From contig CALCNX010000075.1 of NCBI GenBank assembly GCA_937899715.1, forward strand, positions 1 to 64,000: a DNA stretch of 64,000 nucleotides, written 5' to 3'. Below the pieces are notes generated by a model that did not search any database, was not told where the DNA came from, and was given only the letters and a program-made list of their open reading frames with translations. The DNA is from an uncultured bacterium (lineage in GTDB: Bacteria; Bacteroidota; Ignavibacteria; Kapaibacteriales; UBA4661). Every line of letters begins with the position of its first letter. The first letter of the stretch is position 1. The position numbers and the translations under genes are program-made. Below are positions 27,390 through 36,256 of this stretch, in pieces.

Positions 27390-29438
27390 ATGGCTACTAC
27401 TAAAAAATCTATGTTCACCGCACACTGCCTTGCGTTACTGGCTATATGCAGTCTGAATCTGTACGCGCAGACGGAGCCGGAAAAACGCCGTCAGGATTCC
27501 TTGAACACGCTCATCAAGCAAGTGGAGGGGCGCACGGATACTGCCGCCGCGAAAGCATTGGCAGATGCCGCTTTGGGGTATATCAATTTCGACAGCCACT
27601 ACGCGCTTGAAATCGCCACCCGTGCCGACAACCTTGTTACCAATGCCTCTGTTACACCGCTCCGCATTCACGTAAAAATTGCCCTTGCGGATGTTTGCTA
27701 CGCCGATAATAAATACCCCGAAGCTATCAAATACTACGACACCGCACTCGCAATGGCGCGGCGCATTGGTGCGAATGTGGAAACAGCCTATGCGCTCATT
27801 GGGCAGTCAATGATTGAACGCGACCAAGGCGCAATGGCGAAAGCATTTGCCAAAAGTTTGGAGGCGATGGAATGTGCAAAAAATGCCAATAACCACCGCT
27901 TGACGGTAACTGCGACCATGACTCTCGGACTTGGGTACTTCGCGGCACGTGATTTTGTCAGTTCCGATAGTATCTATGGCGTTGCTTTGCAGCAATGTCA
28001 AGGTAAAGAAGATGACGACATTCGAGCAGCAATTTACAACTGTAGAGGTATCTTGGTAGACCAGATGCAGCAGCCCCAAAGGGCGATAGAGACGTATCGC
28101 AATGGACTCATATTGGAACAGCAACTGGGGCGGTCGCGGAGAATTGGTCGAATAAGTAGCAATATCGCACTCGTGTTTATGCGGATTGATAAATTCGATT
28201 CGGCGTTGGCGTATCAAAAAGTTTGTTTGCAACAGTATGAAAAAACTAAGTACGATGCGGGCTTGGCTAATTCTCTCAGTATTATTGGCATGACGCAGGT
28301 GAAACTCGGTCAATATCAAGACGCGATTGCCTCCGCGAAACGAGCTATCAAGCTCTCGGAGCCAAGTCATTTTTTTCAAGAAATGAACTATGGGTACTAC
28401 GTGCTGACCGAGGCGTATTCCGGCTTGGGAGATTACAAAAGCGCACTGGAGGCGAATAAACAAATGGCTGCTATTCAGGATTCTATGTACAACGCCGCCA
28501 GCGCAGAAAAACTCGCCGAACTCGAAACCGCGAAAAAAGAGCAGGAAATCAAGCTACTGCAAAGCCAAAAAGCACAAGAAAACATCATCCGTAATGCGCT
28601 CATCGCCGGAGCACTGGCACTGGTGGGCTTTGTGGTCGTGCTTGTGCGCGGAAACAACCGCAGAAAGCGTGATAATGCACAACTCGCCGAACTGAACGAC
28701 AAACTCTTCGATGCAAACGAGGAATTGAGTTTGCTCACTGCTGAAAAAGACGAAATTATGAATATCGTGACGCATGGTCTGAAAAGCCAGATTTTTGGTG
28801 TTCGCACTATTGCCGAACGCATTGAGGCAGAAGCTGAAGTGCAGCATTTGCTAAGCATTGCAGAAATGTCCGTGAAGGTCGGCACAGCAGCACAGCAGAT
28901 GTTTTCGCTCACCACCAATCTTCTGACGATGAACGAGGCAGAACAAGGTTTGCTGCGCCCCAAGCTGTTGCCTGTGAGTATTCATGCGGTAGTGGAGCGC
29001 GTGAGCGAGCAGTTCAAAGAATATGCCGCAGCGAAAGAAATAACGCTGCATTATGACCGCCACTCGGAAACAAGCGACACGGCAGAAGTGTTCGCCGATG
29101 AACAAATGCTCCAAGAAGTATTTGAAAATCTTATTTCCAATGCGATTAAATACTCTCCTCGCGGAAAGCAAGTGTTTATACGTTTGCTGAAGAGAAACGT
29201 CCTGATGCGCATAGAAGTACAAGATGAAGGAGAAGGCATTTCGTCGGACGATATGTCAAAACTTTTCGGAAAATTTGCGCGACTTTCGGCACAACCGACC
29301 GGCGGCGAACACAGCACGGGGTTGGGACTCAGCATCGTTAAAAAAATGGTGGAAGCAATGAATGGTGCGGTATGGTGCGAATCGGAATTGGGCAGGGGAT
29401 CGACGTTTATTGTGGAGTTACCGAGTGTCAAAGCATGA
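27390..29438 (+). CDS. TPR sensor kinase with atypical H-box
   Basis: 682 residues from the ATG at 27390 (a second candidate is 27411). A signal peptide (about 8-28, ending LYAQ) precedes TPR repeats (about 50-375; YPEAIKYYDTALAMARR, GQYQDAIASAKRAI, GDYKSALEANKQM), a membrane helix (about 410-428), a coiled coil and the dimerisation region. There the usual HDLKNP reads THGLKSQ: His462 is kept but the Asp, Asn and Pro are lost. The HATPase is intact (NAIKYSPRGK, DEGEG, LFGKFARLSAQPTGGEHS, GLGLS). The Asp/Glu next to the His aids catalysis in HisKA kinases, so autophosphorylation may be slow or absent. It could work as a phosphatase or heterodimer partner. The nearest neighbours are the divergent lipoprotein and a membrane kinase 91 bases downstream. 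Confidence 0.86.
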   Translation: MATTKKSMFTAHCLALLAICSLNLYAQTEPEKRRQDSLNTLIKQVEGRTDTAAAKALADAALGYINFDSHYALEIATRADNLVTNASVTPLRIHVKIALADVCYADNKYPEAIKYYDTALAMARRIGANVETAYALIGQSMIERDQGAMAKAFAKSLEAMECAKNANNHRLTVTATMTLGLGYFAARDFVSSDSIYGVALQQCQGKEDDDIRAAIYNCRGILVDQMQQPQRAIETYRNGLILEQQLGRSRRIGRISSNIALVFMRIDKFDSALAYQKVCLQQYEKTKYDAGLANSLSIIGMTQVKLGQYQDAIASAKRAIKLSEPSHFFQEMNYGYYVLTEAYSGLGDYKSALEANKQMAAIQDSMYNAASAEKLAELETAKKEQEIKLLQSQKAQENIIRNALIAGALALVGFVVVLVRGNNRRKRDNAQLAELNDKLFDANEELSLLTAEKDEIMNIVTHGLKSQIFGVRTIAERIEAEAEVQHLLSIAEMSVKVGTAAQQMFSLTTNLLTMNEAEQGLLRPKLLPVSIHAVVERVSEQFKEYAAAKEITLHYDRHSETSDTAEVFADEQMLQEVFENLISNAIKYSPRGKQVFIRLLKRNVLMRIEVQDEGEGISSDDMSKLFGKFARLSAQPTGGEHSTGLGLSIVKKMVEAMNGAVWCESELGRGSTFIVELPSVKA

Positions 29439-29529
29439 CGAATGCTGCACAGCATCTCTTGATTTGGTAATTGCCCGCACTTGCTGTATTTTGCCCCTTC
29501 CGCGCTATATCATCACCAGCTAGAGATTC

Positions 29530-30963
29530 ATGGAAACGCATAAGAGCAGTTCTCCCCACATTGAACGCGCAACAGTTCTACGAGAATGTGCCCGAATAAA
29601 CTTCGGTCGCGTTCGCTTATTTGCGCTTGTCCTGTTTTTGGTTCATTGTTTTTTACTCTACCGCGATATTACGGTTTTGCGTGTGGAGGGCTATTGGACA
29701 CGGAACATAGGGTATCAGCATTTATGCACGATGCACATCATTTTGGTCGTGGGTACGGCGCTTTTTCTGCTGCTTTCTTTTTTTATTGAGCGCTTGCCGC
29801 AGAAGCGTGAACGCTGGCGAGAAGTGTACAACGGTGCTTTTGCATGGTTTGTCTTGCTTTGGTGCGCTGTACTGGCAGGTTGGGTGAATCAGCACGAACA
29901 CGGATTGATTACCGAATATGTGATTGCGATTTTCGGGATTGCTGCCTCCTTTTATTTTCCGCCGTTGCAGTCTTTAGCAATGTTCGTTTCGGTGCAGGTG
30001 GTCTTTATGCTGGCTGTTGCTTCTATGCTGCCCGACCCCAATTATAGCGGGCATTACACGAACACTCTTGCAATGATTATCATTGCTTGGTTGCTAGCGC
30101 GGTCATCATTTCTTTTGACGGCGAAGAACATTACCAATCAAGAAATTATTCGTCGGCAAACGGCAATATTAGCGGAGAATAACACCGAGCTGACGCTCAA
30201 AAATGCCCGTCTTGAAGTTCTTGATTTAGAGAAAACCGAGTTGATGGGCATTGCAGCCCACGACTTGAAAAATCCGATAACAGGTATTTTGCTTGCCACA
30301 GGTATTATCCGTCATCGTTTGCAAGATTTGCAGAAGCAGTATGTACTTGCCGGTATGGAAAAAGTTATCGGCAAATTGACCGATATTGACGGAATAGCAG
30401 AGCGTATGCTGGACATTATCAATAAACTCTTGAATGTCAATAAAATTGAAAGCGGTACCTTAACAATACAGAATGTGGAATTTAGCTTAGGGACAATCGT
30501 TGAAGCCGTGGTGGATTTTTATGCAGAACACGCACGACCGAAAAATATTGTACTGCGTTTGGAGAATAAGGCATCGGATGCACAAATTCATGCAGACCCG
30601 CAATTTGTGCAAGAAATTATCGAAAATCTGGTTTCTAATGCAGTGAAGTATTCGCCGCCGGATTTACCGATAGATGTTCGTTTGCTTGTACGCGAGAGTA
30701 CAGTGCGATTCGAGGTGCAGGACTACGGACCAGGTTTGAGCCGTGAGGACAAGACAAGATTATTTGGTAAGTTTGCTCGCCTTTCCGCTCGCCCGACTGC
30801 CGGCGAGAATAGCACGGGGCTGGGATTGAGTATCGTTAAAAAACTCACTGAAGCCATGAACGGGCACGTATGGTGCGAGTCGGAACTTGGTAAAGGGGCA
30901 ACATTTATTGTGGAACTACCGATTTCTGTGCCGGAAATAGCAGACGTAGTGCACCAGAATTGA
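29530..30963 (+). CDS. Multi-pass membrane sensor histidine kinase
   Basis: 477 residues. About six hydrophobic helices (about 28-45, 66-86, 102-120, 128-145, 150-170, 180-198) are followed by a short coiled linker and AHDLKNP (His244). The ATPase half is complete (NAVKYSPPDLP, DYGPG, LFGKFARLSARPT, GLGLSIVKKL). It differs from the others in having PTAGENSTG where they read PTGGEHSTG, and in its final GHVWCESE. Helices and linker lengths match the kinase at 19808, suggesting a common membrane sensor. No regulator gene adjoins it. The ATG at 29530 is the first in frame after the upstream stop region and gives a typical charged N-terminus. Confidence 0.88.
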   Translation: METHKSSSPHIERATVLRECARINFGRVRLFALVLFLVHCFLLYRDITVLRVEGYWTRNIGYQHLCTMHIILVVGTALFLLLSFFIERLPQKRERWREVYNGAFAWFVLLWCAVLAGWVNQHEHGLITEYVIAIFGIAASFYFPPLQSLAMFVSVQVVFMLAVASMLPDPNYSGHYTNTLAMIIIAWLLARSSFLLTAKNITNQEIIRRQTAILAENNTELTLKNARLEVLDLEKTELMGIAAHDLKNPITGILLATGIIRHRLQDLQKQYVLAGMEKVIGKLTDIDGIAERMLDIINKLLNVNKIESGTLTIQNVEFSLGTIVEAVVDFYAEHARPKNIVLRLENKASDAQIHADPQFVQEIIENLVSNAVKYSPPDLPIDVRLLVRESTVRFEVQDYGPGLSREDKTRLFGKFARLSARPTAGENSTGLGLSIVKKLTEAMNGHVWCESELGKGATFIVELPISVPEIADVVHQN

Positions 30964-31191
30964 TAGATAGTGGGATTTTGTTGGTGCTTCGTCTTTACCA
31001 CAGAGATAATCGTTTTGGAGAAAGAACTTTTCTGGTATTGTGTGAACGTATTTTTGTCTGTTGAGTTTTTTTTGTATGTTCTCTAGCGAAAGCAAGAGCC
31101 TGTTTTACTTGAAATTCTATTTGGTGTTGAGGAGTGAAGATTTTGAGCATTGTTTGTCGTTCATTTATCACATCTATTAAGGTTTTTTGTA

Positions 31192-33975
31192 ATGACAACT
31201 GCACATCGTAAGCCTGAAGAACCCGAAAAAACGCCTACTGCACAACATTCGATAAACGCATCTGGTCAATCGAATGAAGAGACTCAGAGTGCTCGCAATC
31301 TGACCGTCGGCAAGGAATCTTCACGCGCCGACCAAGAAGCAACGGTAAAGGATGAACTCCAACGACTGTTTATGGTCATTTCGGCTGTCGCATCCACGCT
31401 GGATGTACAGGAACTGGCTACTATTTTACTGACCTCTGTGCATGAAATTTTGCCGTTCGATTTTGCCGGATTGGAATTGCTCAATGAAGACGGTGATACT
31501 TTTACCTACTTCGCTCCCGAAATCTACGTCAGCACCAAAACCAAGCAGCATTATACATCTATTCCCGCTCCTCGTCTTAGTTCCGACCCGCCTGACAGTT
31601 TGCTTAGTACCGTCTTCAAAGAACGGCGTAGTGTCTTTCTTCGAGAAACAGTTGTAGAGGATTTACCGCCGTATCAGCGTGCGCATTTCGCTATCACGCC
31701 GTGGAAATCACTTCTTATGCTCCCGATGGAATCAATGGGGCGTATCATTGGCTGCGTTGTTTTAAGCGGCAAGCAAACCTTTGACCTCGACACCGCACAA
31801 ATCCAATCCCTTGAGCGGTATGTGCAGCAATTTACCTTTGCCTTCGTGAATGCTCGTCAGCATTATCAGCTTTTGAGGGCACAGAACGAGATTGAGCAGC
31901 ATCTGGCGGATGTGGAAAAGCAGAAAGCGGCTTTTGAGCAAGCAGCGTTGGAATCGGAGATGATTGAGCTTTTTGTTCGTGTTATTAACCGCGAAAAAGG
32001 ATTTGAGCCGTTGCTCAAAACTATTTTGTATCAAATCGGCTATATTATTCCTTCTGCCGAGAAAGCCTCTGTGCTGGTGTATCAGCCCGAAACAGACGAT
32101 TTTCGTTTCTTACAAGTGGTGGGCTATAATTTTGAAGAGTTCCGCCCTGTGGCATTGAGTCGGCGCGATACGCTGGAGCGTTGGATGGCACAAGAGCATC
32201 AGGCGGCTGAGGGAATTTTTATCGTCCGTACTTTTTTACGGTCAAATTTTGAAACCGTGCAAGCGCCACCCGTGAGTGCAATGGCAATCCGTTTGGAAGT
32301 GGAGGGCGAACTTGCTGGTTTGATATTTCTTGATACATTTTCCGGCACTCATGTTTTCTCAGACGATGATGTGCGGCGTGCTTCGGCGCTGATTGAACAT
32401 ATCAATAGCGCTTTTGCAAAGGCACTATCGCTGCATCGGCTCCGGCAGCAGCGGAAGCAGTTGCAAGACTCCTACAATTATCTGGGTGTGCTGAGTGATA
32501 TTGCGGCTGATATTGCCTCAACGCTTGATTTGGAAACGGTGCTGACTTCGTTGTATCATCATATTAACCGTCTTATGGATGCTGCCTATTTTGCGATTGG
32601 TTTGTATGTGCCACAGCGGAATGTGCTACGGTTCGAGCTTGTCATACGCGAAGGCAGGCGCGATGAACCTTTTGAGTACGACATGAATTCCGGCGATGCC
32701 TCGAAAGAGCTTGCTGTGTGGTGTGTTCTCAATCGTACCGATGTGCTCATACCAAACCCTCGCCAACAAGATACCCCGCAGACTCAATATGCGGCACTGC
32801 TTTCGCAGAACTTCTCGGTATTTTCCGGCGAACCAATCCATGAAAACCCAAGTCAATGGGCAGAAGCCTTTGCCCATAACACGCACCGCCCGGACTCCAA
32901 GCCGTTTTCTGCTCAGTCTCAAATGTATGTGCCGCTCTTTGCGAAGGAAACTGTTGTAGGTGTTGTCGCGGTGCAGTCTCCACGCCATAAAGCATATACC
33001 AACTACCACCTTGATATTCTTCACTCCATTGCCACAAACGCCGCCAGTGCACTCCTCAATGCCGAAGCATATACAGAAATCAAGCGTCAGCAACGTATCT
33101 TAGAAGAACAGGCAGCAGAAATTGAATTGATAAACTCTCAGTTGGTGGAACAAAACTTTATGCTTCAGCGCTCAGAACAGCTCGTGGAAGAGCAAGCCCG
33201 CAGCGTTGAGGAAATGAATAGTATTTTGCAAGAGACAAACCTTACACTGGAGCAAATCAACAACGAAAAGAATGAGCTATTGGGCATCGTGGCACACGAC
33301 TTGAAGAATCCGCTTTCTGCTATCATCTTGTCTGTGGATATGTTGCAACGTTTTGAAAGCAAGATGACTGCCGATGAAAAAGAAAAACGCTTGCAATCCA
33401 TCCGGGCAGTTTCTGAGCGGATGAACGAGATTATTGGTCATTTGCTGGATATTAACGCGCTGGAAACAGGCTCATTGCGGCTGAATATAGAGATTGTGAA
33501 CGTTGCGCAGCTTGTCCGAGAGATTGTGCAAGAATACAGTGAACGTGCTGCCGTCAAAAACATTACTCTCAACACCACATTGCAGGTACTGGATGGCGAT
33601 AACGATTGTCTTGTTAGAGCCGACGCGCGAGTTTTGCGGGAAGTCATGGAAAATCTGGTATCCAATGCAATCAAGTTTTCTTCCTTCGATAAAAATGTGA
33701 ATGTGCGCATTTGCCAAGCGTTGGGCGGTATTCGCCTAGAGGTGTGCGATGCCGGACCGGGTATTTCTCGTGAGGATATGACGAAACTATTTGGCAAATT
33801 TGCTCGTCTCTCTGCACGTCCCACCGGCGGTGAGGACAGTACGGGGCTAGGGCTTAACATCGTCAAGAAACTTGTCGAAGCCATGAAAGGCAAGGTCTGG
33901 TGCGAGTCGGAGCTTGGCAACGGCGCTACGTTTATTGTTGAGCTACCAAGCGTCGCCAGTGAGGTGATGGAATAA
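31192..33975 (+). CDS. Triple-GAF cytoplasmic histidine kinase
   Basis: 927 residues from the ATG at 31192; an upstream TTG at 31150 is rejected. No membrane segment is seen, so the protein should be soluble. After a polar N-terminus (1-50) come three GAF-type domains: about 55-225 (LFMVISAVASTLDVQELATI), about 255-415 (LFVRVINREKGFEPLLKTI) and about 440-640 (LSDIAADIASTLDLETVLTSL). Such domains bind small ligands or haem/tetrapyrroles; no chromophore Cys is evident to me. A coiled coil with repeated LEEQAAEIELIN motifs precedes AHDLKNP (His702) and an ATPase ending LFGKFARLSARPTGGEDS and LGLNIVKKLVEAMKGK. It is therefore a kinase for an internal signal, unlike its membrane-bound neighbours. 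Confidence 0.9.
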   Translation: MTTAHRKPEEPEKTPTAQHSINASGQSNEETQSARNLTVGKESSRADQEATVKDELQRLFMVISAVASTLDVQELATILLTSVHEILPFDFAGLELLNEDGDTFTYFAPEIYVSTKTKQHYTSIPAPRLSSDPPDSLLSTVFKERRSVFLRETVVEDLPPYQRAHFAITPWKSLLMLPMESMGRIIGCVVLSGKQTFDLDTAQIQSLERYVQQFTFAFVNARQHYQLLRAQNEIEQHLADVEKQKAAFEQAALESEMIELFVRVINREKGFEPLLKTILYQIGYIIPSAEKASVLVYQPETDDFRFLQVVGYNFEEFRPVALSRRDTLERWMAQEHQAAEGIFIVRTFLRSNFETVQAPPVSAMAIRLEVEGELAGLIFLDTFSGTHVFSDDDVRRASALIEHINSAFAKALSLHRLRQQRKQLQDSYNYLGVLSDIAADIASTLDLETVLTSLYHHINRLMDAAYFAIGLYVPQRNVLRFELVIREGRRDEPFEYDMNSGDASKELAVWCVLNRTDVLIPNPRQQDTPQTQYAALLSQNFSVFSGEPIHENPSQWAEAFAHNTHRPDSKPFSAQSQMYVPLFAKETVVGVVAVQSPRHKAYTNYHLDILHSIATNAASALLNAEAYTEIKRQQRILEEQAAEIELINSQLVEQNFMLQRSEQLVEEQARSVEEMNSILQETNLTLEQINNEKNELLGIVAHDLKNPLSAIILSVDMLQRFESKMTADEKEKRLQSIRAVSERMNEIIGHLLDINALETGSLRLNIEIVNVAQLVREIVQEYSERAAVKNITLNTTLQVLDGDNDCLVRADARVLREVMENLVSNAIKFSSFDKNVNVRICQALGGIRLEVCDAGPGISREDMTKLFGKFARLSARPTGGEDSTGLGLNIVKKLVEAMKGKVWCESELGNGATFIVELPSVASEVME

Positions 33976-34022
33976 ATCAATAGGTGTGTTTTTCTGTACG
34001 TTAGGGTCGTAAGGTAATAACT

Positions 34023-36158
34023 ATGAGACGATTAGCCGTAATATTTGGGTTTGGTCTTGCGATTTTTCTCATCGTAAGCGAGATTGCCCCATGTTCCGTG
34101 ATGGCAATGATTATTCAAAAAAAAGAGTCTGCTTCCATAGCAGTAGCAAAGCGGGATTCACTCTTACAACTTTTGCAGCGCTATGAAAAAGAGGGTCGTC
34201 AGGATACTGTCGTTGTGAACCTCTTGTGCGATTTGTCCTACGAATTGCTGGGCATGAACCCTGCACAATCGCTTGAGTACGCGCAACGCGCTAAGGTGAT
34301 AGCGGAATCTCTCAATGACAGACGGGCATTGGCTCATGCGCTTGAAAGTGTCGGGCGTGCATACCGCGTAGAAGGTCTCTATACTATTTCTCTGGAATAT
34401 TTTCTTGCTATGCTGCGTTTGGGGGAGGAATTGCATGATAATCATGTGCAAATGCTGGCTCTGCGGCGAATCGGGCAGAGTTATTCCAGTGAACGAAATT
34501 ATGTGGCGGCGCTAGAATATGGTCGTAAATTCCTTACTCTGAGCACCACATTCGGCGATACGCTGAAGCGCGGGCAGGCGCTGAACGATATTGGGGCTGT
34601 ACAGCGTGAGTTAGGGCAGAGCGATAGTGCACTCACAAGCCTCCGAACCGCATTGGACATCGCACGGGTGTACAATCGCCAAGATCCGTACCTTCTTTCC
34701 ATTGTGTTGCAAAATATCGCTCTTGTGCATAGCAAACGTGGCGAATACGGACAAGCGCGACGATATTTCGGTCAGGCATTAGCAATGGAGCGGTATTTGG
34801 ATGAATTTGTTGGGATGAGTTATTGCTATCGCGGGCTGGGGCGGATTTTTGTAGAAGAAAAAAACTACCCCGAAGCTCTTGTCTATGCAGAAAAGGCGCT
34901 CGCACTTGCGGATAGCTACAACATTGGCTTAGAAAAGGACGCGACCTTTGCCTTGCTGTCGGATATTCATGCCGGATTGGGGAACGCTGCTCTTGCCTTG
35001 CAATACTACAAGCGCTCGATTGCCCTGAAAGATTCCACCTCTGGTGTAGCATCGGCGCAGAAAGCTGCCACGCTGGAGCGGGCATTTCAGCAGGAAAAAA
35101 ATGAAAAAATTCACGCGCTGCTTGAATCAGCAAATCAGCAAGAGACTATTATTCGTAATGCTGTCATTGCCGTCGGTGTATTGCTTATCGGGTTATCGGG
35201 CGTTCTCTATAACCGCTATCGCCTCAAAGTGCACTCGGAAGAACAACTACGGCAGACCAACGACGAAATCCAGAGCCAGCAAACGCGCTTAGAAGAGCAG
35301 GCACGGCGCATTGAGGAGATGAATTCGGAGCTTCAGGAAAATAATGCACGACTGGTGGACACAAACATTGAATTGGATGCCGCTAATACGGAATTACATT
35401 CGTACATTGACGAACTGAGCCGCATCAATAGTGAATTAGACGCGCGAAATGAAACGCTCCGTGAGTTGAACCGTGAGAAAAATGAATTTCTTGGTATCGT
35501 TGCGCACGACTTGAAAAATCCTCTTGCCTCAATACGGCTTACATCCGATATGCTGCAACGTTTTTCTGCCAAAATGTCTGATGCTGAAAAAGACGAGCGC
35601 CTGAAGCATATTTCGCTTATCGTGGAAAGAATGATGTCCATTATCACTAATCTCCTGAATGACAATGCTCTGGAAACAGGATTGCTCGACGTTTCTATCA
35701 CAAGAGTCAATGTTTCTGAAGTCGTTACAATGCTCGTGCATGAGTATAAAGAACGCGCTGCCGCAAAGTCTATCGCACTACAAATGGCTCTCCCATTGTC
35801 GCCCTTGTACGCTCAGGCAGACAGCACGATGCTCTATACTGTTCTGGAAAATCTTCTTTCCAATGCACTCAAGTTTTCGCTGTCCAATACAACCATCAGA
35901 TTGAGTATCGAAGCGGGGGATGAGCAGTGCAGAATCGCGGTGAAGGACGAAGGACCCGGGCTGAGTGATGGTGACCGAAAGCTCCTCTTTGGCAAGTTTA
36001 TTCGTCTTTCGGCGCGTCCCACGGGCGGCGAACATTCGACGGGGCTGGGCTTGAGTATCGTCAAGAAAATGGTGGAAGCCATGCGAGGGCGTGTCTGGTG
36101 CGAGTCGGAATTGGGCAAAGGAGCAATCTTTTTTGTGGAGTTAGCACGGCATGATTGA
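34023..36158 (+). CDS. TPR sensor histidine kinase
   Basis: 711 residues. The signal peptide or anchor (about 3-28) is followed by TPR repeats (about 45-345; ALAHALESVGRAYRVEG, ALNDIGAVQRELGQSD, NIALVHSKRGEYGQARRYFG, GNAALALQYYKRSI), a membrane helix (about 375-395), and an unusually long coiled coil (about 400-485, several heptads of the EMNSELQENNARL type). AHDLKNP follows (His495), then the HATPase with NALKFSL, DEGPG, LFGKFIRLSARPTGGEHS and GLGLS. The final segment KGAIFFVELA departs slightly from the common tail. It starts 47 bases after the GAF kinase. The long coiled coil may set the helical phase between sensor and kinase. Confidence 0.9.
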   Translation: MRRLAVIFGFGLAIFLIVSEIAPCSVMAMIIQKKESASIAVAKRDSLLQLLQRYEKEGRQDTVVVNLLCDLSYELLGMNPAQSLEYAQRAKVIAESLNDRRALAHALESVGRAYRVEGLYTISLEYFLAMLRLGEELHDNHVQMLALRRIGQSYSSERNYVAALEYGRKFLTLSTTFGDTLKRGQALNDIGAVQRELGQSDSALTSLRTALDIARVYNRQDPYLLSIVLQNIALVHSKRGEYGQARRYFGQALAMERYLDEFVGMSYCYRGLGRIFVEEKNYPEALVYAEKALALADSYNIGLEKDATFALLSDIHAGLGNAALALQYYKRSIALKDSTSGVASAQKAATLERAFQQEKNEKIHALLESANQQETIIRNAVIAVGVLLIGLSGVLYNRYRLKVHSEEQLRQTNDEIQSQQTRLEEQARRIEEMNSELQENNARLVDTNIELDAANTELHSYIDELSRINSELDARNETLRELNREKNEFLGIVAHDLKNPLASIRLTSDMLQRFSAKMSDAEKDERLKHISLIVERMMSIITNLLNDNALETGLLDVSITRVNVSEVVTMLVHEYKERAAAKSIALQMALPLSPLYAQADSTMLYTVLENLLSNALKFSLSNTTIRLSIEAGDEQCRIAVKDEGPGLSDGDRKLLFGKFIRLSARPTGGEHSTGLGLSIVKKMVEAMRGRVWCESELGKGAIFFVELARHD

Positions 36159-36256
36159 AAAATATATAACCCCTTGTCAAGAATTTTCAAGCACTTCCAA
36201 GCAAGTATCTTTCTTTGGACTCTAAAGTTGTAGCCCGAATTTATACGATAAAATTT

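Noticed and set aside
30995..31204. 69-codon minus-strand frame between the kinases at 29530 and 31192
   Set aside because: It overlaps the start of the GAF kinase, is Lys/Gln-rich without motifs, and has no ribosome site; chance is more likely.
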